Below are positions 56,401 to 60,150 of a DNA stretch of 64,000 nucleotides, one piece after another. The first letter of the stretch is position 1. Every line of letters begins with the position of its first letter. The translations under genes were made by a program, and so were the position numbers. Under the pieces are notes generated by a model. The model was not told the origin of the DNA and made no database searches. It saw nothing but the letters and a program-made list of their open reading frames with translations. This DNA comes from Apricaphanius iberus. Its lineage: Eukaryota > Chordata > Actinopteri > Cyprinodontiformes > Aphaniidae. The stretch spans positions 2,556,001-2,620,000 of the forward strand of contig JAPXFQ010001133.1 in the NCBI GenBank assembly GCA_028564705.1, read 5' to 3'.

Positions 56401-57756
56401 GATGATGCAGACCGCACCTATCTATCTTGTGACTAGCAGGGCTAGGCAAATAATCACATTTTAATTGAAATCGCGATATAAACAAGCTCAACCACTATAA
56501 ATTGAGAAGTTTTAGACTAGGATCAAGTAAGCTTCTTAAATTAAGTTTGATGGGAACTATTACCATGTTGGTAGCCTAGTAATTCACTGATCTGCCAGCA
56601 GTCTGTTATCTTTAGCTTTAGGTTAGCATCAATCAATGTAAGTAAATGGGAACTACTGGCATGGTAGTTCCCGAGTAATTCCCCTGATCTGGCAGGAGTC
56701 TGTTTGCTTTAGCTTTAGCTTAGCATAAACCAGTGCAAGTGAATGTGAACATTTAGCATGCTAATAGCCCAGTAATTCCCCTGATCTGAAAGCAGTCTGT
56801 TTGCATTAGCTTTATCTCAGCATTAACCAATGTAAGTGAATGGGAACTACTAGCATACTATAAGCTCATCAATTCCCCTCATCTACCAGCAGTCTGTTTG
56901 TTTTAGCCGTAGTTTAGATTAAAGCAATGTAATTGAATGGGAAATACTAGCATTGTTGGTAGCCCAGTAATTCACTGATTTGCTAACATTCTTTTTGCTT
57001 TATCTTAGCATATAGCAGTGTAAGTAAATGGGAACTACTAGAATGCTAATAGCCCAGTAATTTCCATGATCTGACAGGAGTCTGTTTCCTTTAGCTTTAG
57101 CTTAGCATTAACCAATGTAAGTGAATGGGAACTTCTAGCATTCTAGTAAATCAGTAATTCCCCTGATCTGCCCACATTTCTTTTACTTTAGGTTAGCATA
57201 AAGCGGTGTAAGTGAATGGGAACAACTAGCATGCTACATTGGTGATGAACATTTGACTACATGTCCTGGGGATCATCAAGATGCATTAGGCACTTCACTT
57301 GGTCAACAGTAGCTTTGACCTTTGAACTCTCCAAACTTCTGTCTTATTGTTAAATCATGAACATGTATAATTTGAAATGTTTAAATGTGACAAAAAAATC
57401 GAATCAAACATCTCAATATGTTCTAAAGCTATGTCTCACAACAGAAAGCGGTGCTGTGTGTGTTTGCACAGATGAAAGGTTCCCAGAGTACGGGAAGGTG
57501 GAGTTTGTCTTCTCATATGGACCAGAAAAAATCAGAGGTAGTCCGACTTCCTGTAACCTTAAAGAACCAGCTTCCCTTTTAAAGCGGTTACTGAATTCAT
57601 AATGAGAGTTCTTTGAATTTTAAATGTTAGGTCTGGACCACCTGGAGAATGGGCCTAGCGTTTCCGTGGACTACAACACCCAGGACCCCCTGATCCGCTG
57701 GGACTCTTACGAGAGCTTCATCCATCCCGATGGGGACGTGATGGACACGGAGAACG
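2421..57756 (+). CDS. tns1: tensin-1, partial gene model of 15 coding exons (C1 end, PTEN-like phosphatase, C2)
   Basis: Tensins are focal-adhesion scaffold proteins that link integrin tails to actin. The 15 exons listed separately join in one frame: 2 leading bases, 409 complete codons, 1 trailing base, and every junction is AG...GT. Local residues 1-17 complete a C1 zinc finger, 18-61 are linker, about 62-219 are the PTEN-like phosphatase domain and about 219-400 the C2 domain. The active-site loop at residues 167-174 reads HNKGNRGR; Asn replaces the catalytic Cys. This, with the stretch [19 protein letters not shown], separates tensin-1 from tensin-2 and tensin-3, which I recall with Cys in this loop. 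Missing from the window: exons left of base 1 (first half of C1) and, on the right, the linker, SH2 and PTB domains. The gene looks intact and expressed: no stop, no frameshift. Whether it is the a or b teleost paralog cannot be decided here. Confidence 0.95.
2780..3930. repeat. T-rich low-complexity region with a long-period repeat
   Basis: Very T/A-rich. The phrase TTTTACATTTATTTGTATT followed by a TTCC(C/T).GATTATTCTA part recurs near 2800, 3220 and 3555. Long open frames here encode only F/Y/I/L-rich low-complexity peptide and are not genes. Confidence 0.6.
5510..6222. repeat. TAGCTAA minisatellite, about 21-bp unit, with a 227-bp higher-order repeat
   Basis: More than 25 imperfect copies of (G)TAGCTAAATCTCCC(G/A). 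A block near 5651-5820 recurs near 5880-6050, about 227 bases apart. A retroelement tail (6057-6134) interrupts it. Confidence 0.85.
6057..6134 (+). mobile_element. LINE/SINE 3'-tail fragment
   Basis: Contains AAGTGCCTTGAGGTGAC, then GGCGCTATATAAATAAA and CTGAATTGAA, the common tail of many teleost non-LTR elements. Inserted in the TAGCTAA array. Confidence 0.65.
6291..6566 (+). pseudogene. 28S rRNA 5'-end fragment (pseudogene)
   Basis: The stretch follows the start of vertebrate 28S rRNA: GATCAGACG..ACGA at 6294, GCTGAATTTAAGCA at 6311, TTACTAAGC.GAGGAAAAGAA at about 6327, GCGAAGAG.GGAGAGC and GCCGAATCC at 6366-6400, GTGTGGCGTA at 6415, then GGGAAT.CAGCC.AAA. and GGGTGGTAAA.TCCATCTAA with GCTAAATACC to 6558. 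Substitutions are spread throughout and the GC-rich D1 portion is shortened, so this is a decayed copy in an intron and not part of an rDNA array. It directly follows the TAGCTAA minisatellite. Confidence 0.85.
6949..7550. repeat. unclassified interspersed repeat, copy 1
   Basis: Shares CAGACAGATGATTT, ACTGGAGA.TGGAATTAAGCTC, CAAAGTTTTAAAAT.AGG, CCTCAGTAACT and CAAGTGGTCAG in the same order with sequences at 46985-47200 and 49480-49960. Its first 100 bases (GTTCACCTGC.GTGG to GATCACC..) also resemble 16055-16150. Class unknown. Confidence 0.65.
7761..9775 (-). mobile_element. Rex3 (RTE-clade) LINE, 5'-truncated, interrupted by an 815-bp insertion
   Basis: The - strand encodes Rex3 peptide: end of the endonuclease/linker and early reverse transcriptase at 9770-9060 ([20 protein letters not shown]), then an internal deletion, then the C-terminal part ([20 protein letters not shown]) at 8840-8630. 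The 3' tail (CCGCTTATCC.GGGTCGGGT, GCGGGGGCAG) is found at 7761-7811, separated from the body by a transposon. The site GGTCTGCCA at about 9163 matches a classic Rex3 PCR primer site. Frameshifted and dead. Confidence 0.85.
7814..8628. mobile_element. non-autonomous DNA transposon inserted in the Rex3 3' tail
   Basis: 815 bases with inverted ends AGAGTAACTCACCCC / AGAGTAACTAGCCCC, interrupting Rex3 exactly between its GCGGGGGCAG tail and AAGCAGAGAGACCC. No clear target duplication and no transposase. The open frames inside are low quality and not recognised. Confidence 0.6.
9776..10556 (+). mobile_element. L2/Maui-like LINE fragment, rearranged
   Basis: Encodes [16 protein letters not shown], then after a deletion [21 protein letters not shown] (shifted frame, near 10032) and [10 protein letters not shown], then a [18 protein letters not shown] block: reverse-transcriptase motifs of L2-type LINEs. 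Several frameshifts. It abuts Rex3 at about 9775. Confidence 0.65.
10871..10884. repeat. poly-C run
   Basis: Fourteen consecutive C followed by an A-rich stretch. Confidence 0.95.
12950..13625. mobile_element. PIF/Harbinger-like MITE with TAA target duplication
   Basis: 676 bases with inverted ends GGCTGTTTTCACAC / GTGTGAAAACAGCC, flanked by TAA at 12947-12949 and 13626-13628, as for Harbinger elements (TWA target). The inside is CpG-rich at its right side. A 90-base open frame (ATG at 13184) encodes a basic then hydrophobic peptide like the truncated first exon of a transposase gene. Confidence 0.7.
15548..15932. mobile_element. hAT-type MITE with 8-bp target duplication
   Basis: 385 bases with ends TAGGGATGAAACG / GGTGCATCCCTA and flanks TTTAGAAT (15540-15547) and TTTATAAT (15933-15940), an 8-bp duplication with one mismatch. 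Inside, GATACCGATACTT-type repeats. Fragments of the same family lie at 18405-18575, 23595-23760 and 55560-55912. Confidence 0.8.
16055..16150. repeat. fragment resembling the start of the 6949-7550 repeat
   Basis: AGTTCACCTGCTGTGGCC, AAACTCTCAGTCT, GAAATGATCACCTGATTGTG and TAATCAAATAC match the first 100 bases of copy 1 in order. Confidence 0.55.
16690..17125. repeat. unclassified CpG-rich repeat-like block with two CTCF-like motifs
   Basis: CpG-rich compared with its surroundings. It contains CCACTAGGGGGACC (about 16826, + strand) and, on the - strand, CCACTAGAGGGCAG (about 17041-17054), facing each other. It looks like a DNA-transposon derivative, but I could not fix its ends. Confidence 0.4.
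17499..17505 (+). promoter_or_regulatory. candidate TATA box of an internal tns1 promoter
   Basis: TATATAG in a locally GC-rich, non-repetitive segment (about 17380-17800) with CpGs, on the same strand as tns1. It sits about 30 bases upstream of where the candidate first exon would begin. Inference only. Confidence 0.3.
17530..17796 (+). other. tns1: candidate alternative non-coding first exon of tns1
   Basis: The segment ends in a good donor (GCAG/gtagga at 17796/17797), is GC- and purine-rich (a GGA run at 17668-17702) and follows a TATA-like box. Its ATG at 17759 is at once followed by TGA, so it would serve as 5' untranslated sequence, with translation from the ATG at 41789 in exon 5. 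Tensin genes are known to use several promoters; that this is one of them is inference. Confidence 0.28.
18250..19725. mobile_element. long-inverted-repeat DNA element (1.5 kb)
   Basis: The left arm (18250-18400) and right arm (19560-19725, reversed) share ATTTAAAGGGAA, GGACCTTATTTTTAGCAAA, then CACTTGGAGTCCTTCAGGAG and AAGT..ATATCCA, ending near TGATCAG.GTATAT. The middle is AT-rich and includes an hAT fragment (18405-18575). No transposase. A third arm lies at 35490-35770. Confidence 0.75.
22183..23228. mobile_element. AACCCA/TGGGTT palindromic repeat element, interrupted by a SINE
   Basis: 22195-22470 and 23030-23215 are packed with both AACCCA and TGGGTT, able to pair with each other many times; the right end reads ATAACCCAGGAGTTTTTTGT. 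This resembles a known type of fish non-autonomous DNA element. The two parts are separated by a SINE and about 210 bases of unclassified sequence. Confidence 0.55.
22513..22816 (-). mobile_element. tRNA-derived SINE-like element
   Basis: On the - strand the head carries an A-box-like TGGCGCAGTGG (22801-22813) and a B-box-like GGGTTCGTTTCCC (22756-22769) at tRNA-like spacing. The body then reads the familiar fish repeat with GCATGGAGTTTGCATG and GGGTTCAGAAAATGGATAG at its 3' end. It is a retroposon, not a functional tRNA gene. Confidence 0.7.
24251..24260 (+). promoter_or_regulatory. consensus CArG box (SRF site) in intron 1
   Basis: CCTTATTTGG fits CC(A/T)6GG exactly. It lies in a non-repetitive, CpG-containing segment (24060-24430), unlike its AT-rich surroundings. 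Cytoskeletal and smooth-muscle genes are commonly under SRF control, and tensin-1 belongs to that class; that this box is used is inference. Confidence 0.4.
24818..26500. mobile_element. GGTACA-type DNA element swollen by an internal minisatellite
   Basis: Left part (24818-24890) reads CCCTGTCAGAAATAGGGGTA then GGGGTACATTACTTTGCCCC and AAGGTACA; the right part (26395-26480) again carries AAAGGTACAGAC, TGGTACAAAT, TTGTACCTTTGACAGTACAA. This GGTAC-rich structure is typical of a fish MITE type. Its middle is the ACATGT array. The outer right border is uncertain. Confidence 0.5.
24990..26070. repeat. ACATGT minisatellite
   Basis: Over 1 kb of imperfect CACATGTATTCACATGG, AATTCCACATGGG and TTTCACATAATTTTAC phrases, recurring about every 65-75 bases (for example near 25051, 25195, 25267, 25376, 25454, 25516, 25589). 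The long peptide on the + strand here, rich in H, F, C and I, is a product of this array. Confidence 0.85.
27060..27860 (-). mobile_element. L2-like LINE fragment
   Basis: On the - strand, 27860-27740 encodes [20 protein letters not shown], and 27716-27432 encodes [18 protein letters not shown], then [20 protein letters not shown] and DSKTEAVIF: palm and thumb motifs of an L2-type reverse transcriptase, with stops and gaps. 27060-27420 is a repeat-like 3' continuation (TCTGAACTGGACAGACAACC) that I cannot assign. Confidence 0.65.
29120..29331 (+). mobile_element. L2-like LINE fragment
   Basis: Encodes [14 protein letters not shown], then after a frameshift [14 protein letters not shown] (the YADD box reads YSDD), and ends with the retroelement tail TTGTAAAGTGCCTTGA. 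It is cut at the right by the TAA-flanked MITE. Confidence 0.6.
29335..29887. mobile_element. TAA-flanked MITE
   Basis: 553 bases with related inverted ends (GGCCCTGTCTATACGTAGCC and GGTCACGTCCACACCTAGCT) and TAA on both sides (29332-29334, 29888-29890). Harbinger-like target; no coding capacity. It sits in the tail of the LINE fragment to its left. Confidence 0.65.
30723..31121. mobile_element. hAT-like MITE with 8-bp target duplication
   Basis: 399 bases with ends TAGGGCTGTGT / ACCCAGCCCTA. Flanks are GTCGCATC (30715-30722) and GTTGCATC (31122-31129), an 8-bp duplication with one mismatch. Inside are ATCGATT/AATCGAT-type repeats. Confidence 0.8.
31740..31870 (+). mobile_element. non-LTR retroelement 3' tail ending in (ATTCT)4
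   Basis: GAATTTCCCCTAGTGGGACT then ATTAAAGGATT and four ATTCT repeats (31851-31870), a common tail of fish LINEs. The upstream border is not visible. Confidence 0.55.
32208..32246 (+). CDS. tns1: tns1 local exon 2: last C1 cysteine and start of linker
   Basis: 39 bases, phase 0 to phase 0, acceptor tttag and donor gtgagt. It reads [13 protein letters not shown]. The Cys is the final zinc ligand, seven residues after the last Cys of exon 1, so a 29.7-kb intron splits the finger one residue-block before its end. After the Cys the sequence turns polar, as in the tensin linker that follows C1. Confidence 0.85.
33100..34030. repeat. minisatellite with about 38-bp unit
   Basis: Units of the form CATTTAGCTTGCTAGCTAA, then (A/C)TACTCCGCTTCAAACAAAA. 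A variant block with ATAGTTTGCCTCGAACATTT occurs twice (about 33409 and 33728), about 320 bases apart, so the array has duplicated in larger blocks. Confidence 0.85.
35490..35770 (+). mobile_element. one arm of the long-inverted-repeat family
   Basis: Shares GGGCCTTATTTCTAGCA, TTTACTCACCCAGAC, ACTTGGAGTCCTTCAGGAGA, AAATAAGGAATTATCTGCC and ACTAAACTCCTTCATTT with the right part of the 18250-19725 element (in reverse), including inner sequence up to the ACTCAGAGG segment. Confidence 0.7.
36100..36141 (+). CDS. tns1: tns1 local exon 3: linker between C1 and phosphatase domain
   Basis: 42 bases, phase 0 to phase 0, acceptor tgcag preceded by a pyrimidine tract, donor gtaagt (best consensus donor in the gene). 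It reads [14 protein letters not shown]. Little sequence conservation is expected here; support comes from the perfect splice sites, the preserved frame and the join to the GSTRS motif of exon 4. Being a multiple of three and phase 0 on both sides, it could be skipped without breaking the frame. Confidence 0.7.
36340..36391. repeat. (CCAT)n microsatellite
   Basis: CCATCCATC repeats on the + strand, opposite in strand to the GATG array 1 kb downstream. Confidence 0.95.
37427..38535. repeat. large GATG-based satellite-like array with a 344-bp higher-order repeat
   Basis: 1.1 kb of GGAT repeats punctuated by ATCAATTATTGGATGG about 20 times, plus GACA runs at 37727-37748 and 38450-38467. The block 37779-37945 recurs at 38123-38289 with an offset of 344 bases. 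Peptides from it (WMDGSIIGW...) on both strands are artefacts. Confidence 0.95.
38778..38827 (+). CDS. tns1: tns1 local exon 4: GST(R/K)S linker segment
   Basis: 50 bases, phase 0 to phase 2, acceptor cccag, donor gtaatt. It reads [16 protein letters not shown] plus two bases. Tensin-1 and -2 carry a GSTKS-like motif at the same place before the phosphatase domain. Its two trailing bases GG pair with the first base of exon 5 to give Gly, which confirms the junction. Confidence 0.75.
40045..40120 (+). mobile_element. Tc1/mariner transposase remnant
   Basis: AAGCATGGTGGAGGCTCTGT then GTTAGTGTGGGCCTG encodes the KHGGGSVxVWA block found between the catalytic Asps of Tc1 transposases. Only this short part is recognisable. 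Confidence 0.6.
40620..41166 (+). mobile_element. non-LTR retrotransposon 3' end
   Basis: A decayed coding end ([19 protein letters not shown] near 40800, a motif seen at the C-termini of fish LINE reverse transcriptases) is followed by the tail GTCTTGGCCAGGACTC and ATGGGACTTTTACTGGTTCA with AATAAA. Clade not assigned. Confidence 0.55.
41170..41645. repeat. A-rich minisatellite
   Basis: Irregular repeats of TGTGCA.AAATGCAC.T, AAGGAAAAG.AAAAGCA and TTTTTTGACAAAAA.A..TG, ending just before exon 5. Confidence 0.7.
41773..41938 (+). CDS. tns1: tns1 local exon 5: start of PTEN-like phosphatase domain, possible short-isoform start codon
   Basis: 166 bases, phase 2 to phase 0, acceptor tccag, donor gtgaga. 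The peptide runs [20 protein letters not shown] and on through [28 protein letters not shown]. This is the conserved tensin phosphatase N-terminus ([12 protein letters not shown] matches tensin-1 closely). The ATG at 41789-41791 has a strong Kozak context (GCCATGG) and sits where tensin forms without a C1 domain begin, so transcripts from an internal promoter could start translation here. Confidence 0.95.
42025..42075 (+). CDS. tns1: tns1 local exon 6: phosphatase domain
   Basis: 51 bases, phase 0 to 0, acceptor ctcag, donor gtacga. It reads [17 protein letters not shown], matching the tensin NLSE(R/K)R.D.TKL block of the phosphatase fold. The intron before it is only 86 bases, and the one after it 72 bases. 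Confidence 0.93.
42148..42270 (+). CDS. tns1: tns1 local exon 7: phosphatase domain with WPD motif and first half of the active-site loop
   Basis: 123 bases, phase 0 to 0, acceptor atcag, donor gtgatg. It contains [15 protein letters not shown] (residues 132-146; WPD is the acid-loop position, Asp136) and ends VVLLHNK. HNK is the start of the HCxxGxxR loop, with Asn168 in place of the nucleophilic Cys. Loss of Cys is a family trait of tensin-1, not a mutation peculiar to this copy. Confidence 0.95.
43026..43258 (-). mobile_element. hAT non-autonomous element, truncated copy A (reverse orientation)
   Basis: Runs from AGGGACGTCTCC to ACAGATATGCTTAACCATAC. It is the reverse complement of the right part of copy B (43848-44081), sharing GTGATCGGAGA.CGGCTACAT, CTCCTAGTTA, GTAGCGATGCAA and TTAATTACCACAAATCAGC. 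Together they make a 200-bp-arm inverted repeat. Confidence 0.7.
43260..45210 (+). mobile_element. hAT non-autonomous element, copy B, split by Rex1
   Basis: Left end GCATGTCCCGATCAG, right end TGATATCGGGACATCC, complementary apart from small changes. 43260-44081 and 45192-45210 are hAT; between them lies Rex1. Repeats of GATCCGATC near both ends are typical of this fish MITE type. A lone end of a related element (TTGGGACATCCCTA) occurs at 47430. Confidence 0.65.
44082..45195 (-). mobile_element. Rex1 LINE, 5'-truncated, inserted in an hAT element
   Basis: The - strand encodes [79 protein letters not shown] and [20 protein letters not shown]: the reverse transcriptase from motif A to the C-terminus of Rex1. 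The 3' tail CAGAAAACTTTATTGATCCC (reverse strand) is typical. Frameshifts show it is dead. Confidence 0.85.
45642..45706 (+). CDS. tns1: tns1 local exon 8: second half of the active-site loop
   Basis: 65 bases, phase 0 to phase 2, acceptor tgtag, donor gtatac. It reads [20 protein letters not shown] then a split Ala/Ser run. Arg174 is the phosphate-binding Arg of HCxxGxxR and is kept although the Cys is lost. The intron upstream (3.4 kb) splits the loop HNK/GNRGR and carries a compound transposon insertion. Confidence 0.95.
45707..46102 (+). other. tns1: tns1 intron 8
   Basis: 396 bases; an open frame runs from exon 8 across the donor into this intron, but it has no tensin resemblance. Nothing else seen. 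Confidence 0.8.
46103..46186 (+). CDS. tns1: tns1 local exon 9: end of phosphatase domain
   Basis: 84 bases, acceptor tccag, donor gtaaat. After a split Ser codon it reads [20 protein letters not shown] then VGQPSQR and a split Arg. The tensin-1 and -3 block [11 protein letters not shown](K/R)(R/K)FY is unmistakable. The last helix of the phosphatase domain ends here and the C2 domain begins in exon 10. Confidence 0.95.
46310..46730 (+). mobile_element. degenerate Tc1-like transposon fragment
   Basis: GTTTCTAAGGATTTGGGAAT, GAACCACAATGAGAACCATC and GGAGAAAACATAGAGCATTG follow the part of Tc1 elements that encodes the second helix-turn-helix of the transposase DNA-binding domain. Beyond these blocks it is heavily decayed. 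Confidence 0.5.
46985..47200. repeat. unclassified interspersed repeat, copy 2
   Basis: Shares CAGACAGATGATTTCTCA, TGTTGTTCT.TGGAGGC, GCCAAAGTTTTAAAATGAGG, TTCCTGATC.GTAA.CTACGC and GGAGGAAAGCAGCAG with copy 3, and several of these with copy 1. Confidence 0.65.
47365..47440 (-). mobile_element. hAT MITE end fragment
   Basis: GGTATCGGTAGATACTC and TTGGGACATCCCTA resemble the ends and inner repeats of the hAT elements at 15.5 and 43.3 kb. Confidence 0.45.
49480..49960. repeat. unclassified interspersed repeat, copy 3
   Basis: Contains GGAGACTGGAATTAAGCTCC, GCCAAAGTTTTAAAATGAGG, GGAGGAAAGCAGCAG, CCTCAGTAACTTTT, AAAGTTGAAAGTATCTGCGC and CAAGTGGTCAG in the order seen in copy 1. No coding capacity or terminal repeats seen. 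Confidence 0.65.
50028..50106. repeat. TA/TG dinucleotide microsatellite
   Basis: Alternating TATATG, TATACA and TA runs with a GTGTGTG core. Confidence 0.95.
50292..51835. mobile_element. PIF/Harbinger transposon, two-gene type, inactive
   Basis: 1544 bases with inverted ends GGCCGCGTTTCCCAAATG / GGCCGCATTTCCCAAATG, flanked by AAT (50289-50291, 51836-51838). CTTAAGAAG-type repeats fill both ends. The - strand from ATG 51265 to 50773 encodes a decayed HARBI1-like transposase ([35 protein letters not shown] with the first catalytic Asp). The + strand from 50689 begins a short Myb/SANT-like protein ([14 protein letters not shown]). Both are cut where they meet. Confidence 0.8.
51870..53366 (+). 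mobile_element. RTE-clade (RTE-X/Expander-like) LINE, 5'-truncated, decayed
   Basis: From the endonuclease-RT linker (near 51910) through [88 protein letters not shown] (the FADD box, 52606-52650) to the C-terminal [20 protein letters not shown]. The tail GCGACCCCTGAAGGGAAAA ends it. At least four frameshifts or stops. It begins almost at the right end of the Harbinger element. Confidence 0.8.
54386..54498 (+). CDS. tns1: tns1 local exon 10: start of C2 domain
   Basis: 113 bases, acceptor ttcag, donor gtgagt. It reads [37 protein letters not shown]. The tensin GLLSG.IK.NN.PLFLHHV block is the first strand pair of the PTEN-type C2 domain. The 8.2-kb intron before it is the second longest in the window. 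Confidence 0.95.
54579..54639 (+). CDS. tns1: tns1 local exon 11: C2 domain
   Basis: 61 bases, acceptor cacag, donor gtaggg. It reads [19 protein letters not shown] and the first two bases of a Tyr codon. The donor overlaps an in-frame TAG (ATA TAG TAG), so the split Tyr codon is needed to stay open; exon 12 supplies the third base C. Intron before it is 80 bases. Confidence 0.95.
54735..54810 (+). CDS. tns1: tns1 local exon 12: C2 domain
   Basis: 76 bases, acceptor ggcag, donor gtagga. It reads [20 protein letters not shown] then KGDIL, matching the (Y)N(V/I).GDS.TS(I/V)CITIEP block of tensin-1. Ends in phase 0. Confidence 0.95.
54891..55020 (+). CDS. tns1: tns1 local exon 13: C2 domain
   Basis: 130 bases, acceptor cgcag, donor gtaaca. 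It reads [43 protein letters not shown], then the first base of an Asp codon. CYHK.(F/Y)[14 protein letters not shown] is strongly conserved in tensins. An intronic CTCF-like motif lies 183 bases downstream. Confidence 0.95.
55203..55220 (-). promoter_or_regulatory. near-perfect CTCF motif
   Basis: On the - strand this reads TGGCCACCAGGGGGCGCT, which matches the vertebrate CTCF core consensus over its full length. It lies 183 bases after exon 13, outside any repeat I recognise. Confidence 0.5.
55560..55912 (-). mobile_element. hAT MITE fragment, same family as 15548-15932
   Basis: In reverse orientation it carries ACGAAACCACTTTTTTCATA, GATACTTCTACCGATACT and the inner GTAACA/AATGATGG segment of that MITE. 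Ends are eroded. Confidence 0.6.
56226..56400 (+). mobile_element. left end of a TTTAAAGGGGACATAT-type MITE
   Basis: TTTAAAGGGGACATATTATA matches the end seen at 58046 and the reversed end at 62518. No right end is recognised nearby. Confidence 0.5.
56560..57235. repeat. 97-bp tandem repeat, about 7 units
   Basis: The phrase GTAAGTGAATGGGAACTACT occurs at about 56638, 56735, 56832, 56929, 57020, 57117 and 57208: steps of 97, 97, 97, 91, 97 and 91 bases. Each unit also has CCTGATCTG.CAG.AGTCTG and TTTAGCTTTAGCTTAGCAT. A single diverged unit lies at 62995-63090. Confidence 0.9.
57472..57537 (+). CDS. tns1: tns1 local exon 14: C2 domain
   Basis: 66 bases, acceptor cacag, donor gtagtc. It completes Asp and reads [21 protein letters not shown], identical in pattern to the [21 protein letters not shown] block of tensin-1. 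Confidence 0.95.
57631..57756 (+). CDS. tns1: tns1 local exon 15: end of C2 domain and start of the central linker
   Basis: 126 bases, acceptor gttag, donor gtaccg. It reads [29 protein letters not shown], then a less conserved [12 protein letters not shown] tail. [15 protein letters not shown] closes the C2 domain. The exon ends with the first base of a codon; tensins continue with HTQGPLDGSLYAKV, but I found no such exon before base 64000. The donor gtaccg is weaker than the others, so the 3' border is the least certain one. Confidence 0.9.
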
Positions 57757-57934
57757 GTACCGTCTTCACTCTCGCTGACATGTACATCCTCAGGAACGGC
57801 TGCTTCACGTTTCATATTCATTATCAACTACCATGAGATGCTAGATTACAAGAATACTTTAAACTAATCCTTTATCAGTTCAGGATCTTGTCTGAAAGCT
57901 ACCAATGCTAATGCTTAAAACTAAAGCGTTCACA

Positions 57935-58008
57935 TCAAGTCAAACTTTATTTATAAAGCGCTTTTCAAACAAGAACTGCAACTCAAAGTGCTTTACAGAT
58001 TAAAATGA
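57935..58008 (-). mobile_element. non-LTR retroelement tail
   Basis: In reverse it reads TAAAGCACTTTGAGTTGCAG then AAAGCGCTTTATAAATAAAG, a common fish retroelement tail. Confidence 0.6.
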
Positions 58009-58710
58009 CCACACATAAAAAATATTCTGAGCCCAGCCCCAAAGATTTAAAGTGGACATATCATGCTGTTAAATTCTTCCTTTTTACATGTAAATCATTT
58101 ATTGATGGTATATATAGATTAAAACTGTAATTCTTAGGTCTGACTTCCTCATTATTGTTGCTCTACAGGCTCCTCTTCCACACCTGTTCCTAGGAGTCAA
58201 GATAAGTTGTTTTGATGAGGTCTCTTTATATCCAGTTGGGGGCGCTGCATATCCTCCGGTCATCCATTTTGGTAGTTTAATAGAGATACAAAAATCTAAG
58301 TGTGCAGAAACTTTACATTCACAATATGTCAGAAGAGTTTTCCATCCAGCTGCAACCCAACATTCCAACTAACTGTATATAAGACTGCTGATTAATGGCT
58401 CAAAACCCCATTAAAAAATATAGTAAATGCTATGTTTAGGAATGCATCTGAAACACCATCACCAACACCACAATACTGTGTAACTTAAAGCTATAAGAAG
58501 AGGATTTTCTTAAAATATATAGAAAAAGATTTTACTAAATAATGACAATCGTGTGTTTAAGCAAGTAGACTACATGAAAAATAGAGAACATCTTTAGCAA
58601 TTCTACAGTAACATATGCTGTAGTCATTTTAATATTTCTGACACTCTAACACAAACTACTTATCAGATACAGCGTAAATATAATACCTTTACAATAAGGA
58701 GATAAATATG

Positions 58711-58765
58711 TTTTCAGTTCTATTCAGTTTATTTCTATAGCACCGATTCACAACAGATGTTCCAA
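58711..58765 (-). mobile_element. LINE/SINE tail fragment
   Basis: In reverse it reads CATCTGTTGTGAATCGGTGC then TATAGAAATAAACTGAAT, the same tail family as 6057-6134. Confidence 0.55.
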
Positions 58766-58917
58766 ACAAGACCCAGAGGTTGTTAGCATGCTACTGTTAG
58801 CATCAAGCTAACGTTTAGCATGCTACTGTTAGCATCAAGCTAACACTATTGTATTTGTTAGAACTATGCATTCTATGATTACGATAAGTCACCCTACCAT
58901 GAGTAAGACTATATGTT

Positions 58918-60150
58918 CCATCCATTCATCCATTCATCATCTTGCACTTATCCGTGGTCGGGTCGCGGGGGCAGTAGGTTAAGCAAAGAGACCCAGAACT
59001 CCCTCTCCCGGGCTACTTGGGCCAGCTCCTCGGCAGGAATCCCGAGGCGTTCCCAGGCCTGCCGGGAGACAGAGTCCCTCCATAGAGTCCTGGGTCTTCC
59101 CCTGGGTCTCCTCCTGGTGGGACGTGCCCAGAACACCTCACCAGGGAGGCGTCCAGGAGGCATCCTGACCAGAGATGCCCGAGCCACCTCAACTGGCTCC
59201 TCTCGATGTGGAGGAGCAGCGGCTCTACTCTGAGCCCCCTCCGGATGACCGAGCTTCTCACTCTATCTCTATGGGAGAACCCAGCCGCCCTATGGAGGAA
59301 ACTCATTTCAGCCGCCTGTATCCGTGATCTCGTTCTTTAGGTAACCACCCAACGTTCGTGTCCATAGATGAGGGTAGGAACGTAGATCGACTTGTAAATC
59401 GAGAGCTTTGCCTTTCAGCTCAGCTCTCTCTTCACCGCAACAGACCAGTACAGTACCTAAACTCCTCGACTTGAGGAAGGACCCCATCCACGACCCAAAG
59501 AAGGCACCCAACCCTTTTCCGGCTCAAGACCATGGTCTCGGATTTGGAGGTCCTGATCCCAATCCCAGCCGCTTCACACTCGGCTGCGAACCGCTCCAAC
59601 GAGAGCTGTAGATCACGTTCAGATGAAGCCAACAAGACCACATCATCTGCAAAAAGCAGAGACCCGATCCTGAGGTCACCAAAACGGATCCCCTCCACAC
59701 CTTCGCTGTTCCTAGAAATCCTGTCCATAATCGTTATGAACAGGACCGGTGACAAAGGGCAACCTTGGCGGAGTCCAACTCTCACTGGAAATGAGTCCGA
59801 CTTACTGCCGGCAATGCGAAGCAGACTCTGACACCGGTCATACAGGGACCTAACAGCCCGTATCAAAGGGCCTGGTACCCCAGGAGTACCCGCCACTGGA
59901 CTCCCCCGAGGGACACGGTCGAACGCCTTCTCCAACTCCACAGAGCAGATGTAGACCTGTTGGGTGAACTCCCACGCACCCTCCAGGACCCTGCCAAGGG
60001 TGTAGAGCTGGTCCAGTGTTCCACGGCCAGGACGAAAACCGCATTGTTCCTCCTAAATCCGAGGTTCAACTATCCGTCGGACCCTCCTTTCCAGAACACC
60101 CGAATAGACCTTACCAGGGAGGCTCAGAAGTGTGATCCCCCTGTAGTTGG
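58918..60150 (-). mobile_element. Rex3 LINE with perfect 13-bp target duplication
   Basis: 1233 bases. The - strand encodes [20 protein letters not shown] (60150-60090), then MELEKAFDRVPRG, GLRQGCPLSPVLF, SLLFADDVVLLASS (the FADD box near 59650) and the C-terminal [20 protein letters not shown], ending in the tail CGCTTATCC-like sequence and CCATCC repeats. AAGACTATATGTT flanks it at 58905-58917 and 60151-60163. It is 5'-truncated, has an internal deletion near 59450 and frameshifts. The sequence CGGTGACAAAGGGCAACC at 59749 matches the other Rex3 primer site. Confidence 0.93.

Larger units (their letters stand above)
55021..57471 (+). other. tns1: tns1 intron 13
   Basis: Holds a CTCF-like site (55203-55220), an hAT fragment (55560-55912), one end of a MITE (56226 onward) and a 97-bp tandem array (56560-57235). 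Confidence 0.75.

Noticed and set aside
57631..57836. Continuation of the exon 15 frame past 57756 to a stop
   Set aside because: The extension has no tensin resemblance, and tensins continue with a conserved block from another exon; the gtaccg donor at 57757 is preferred.
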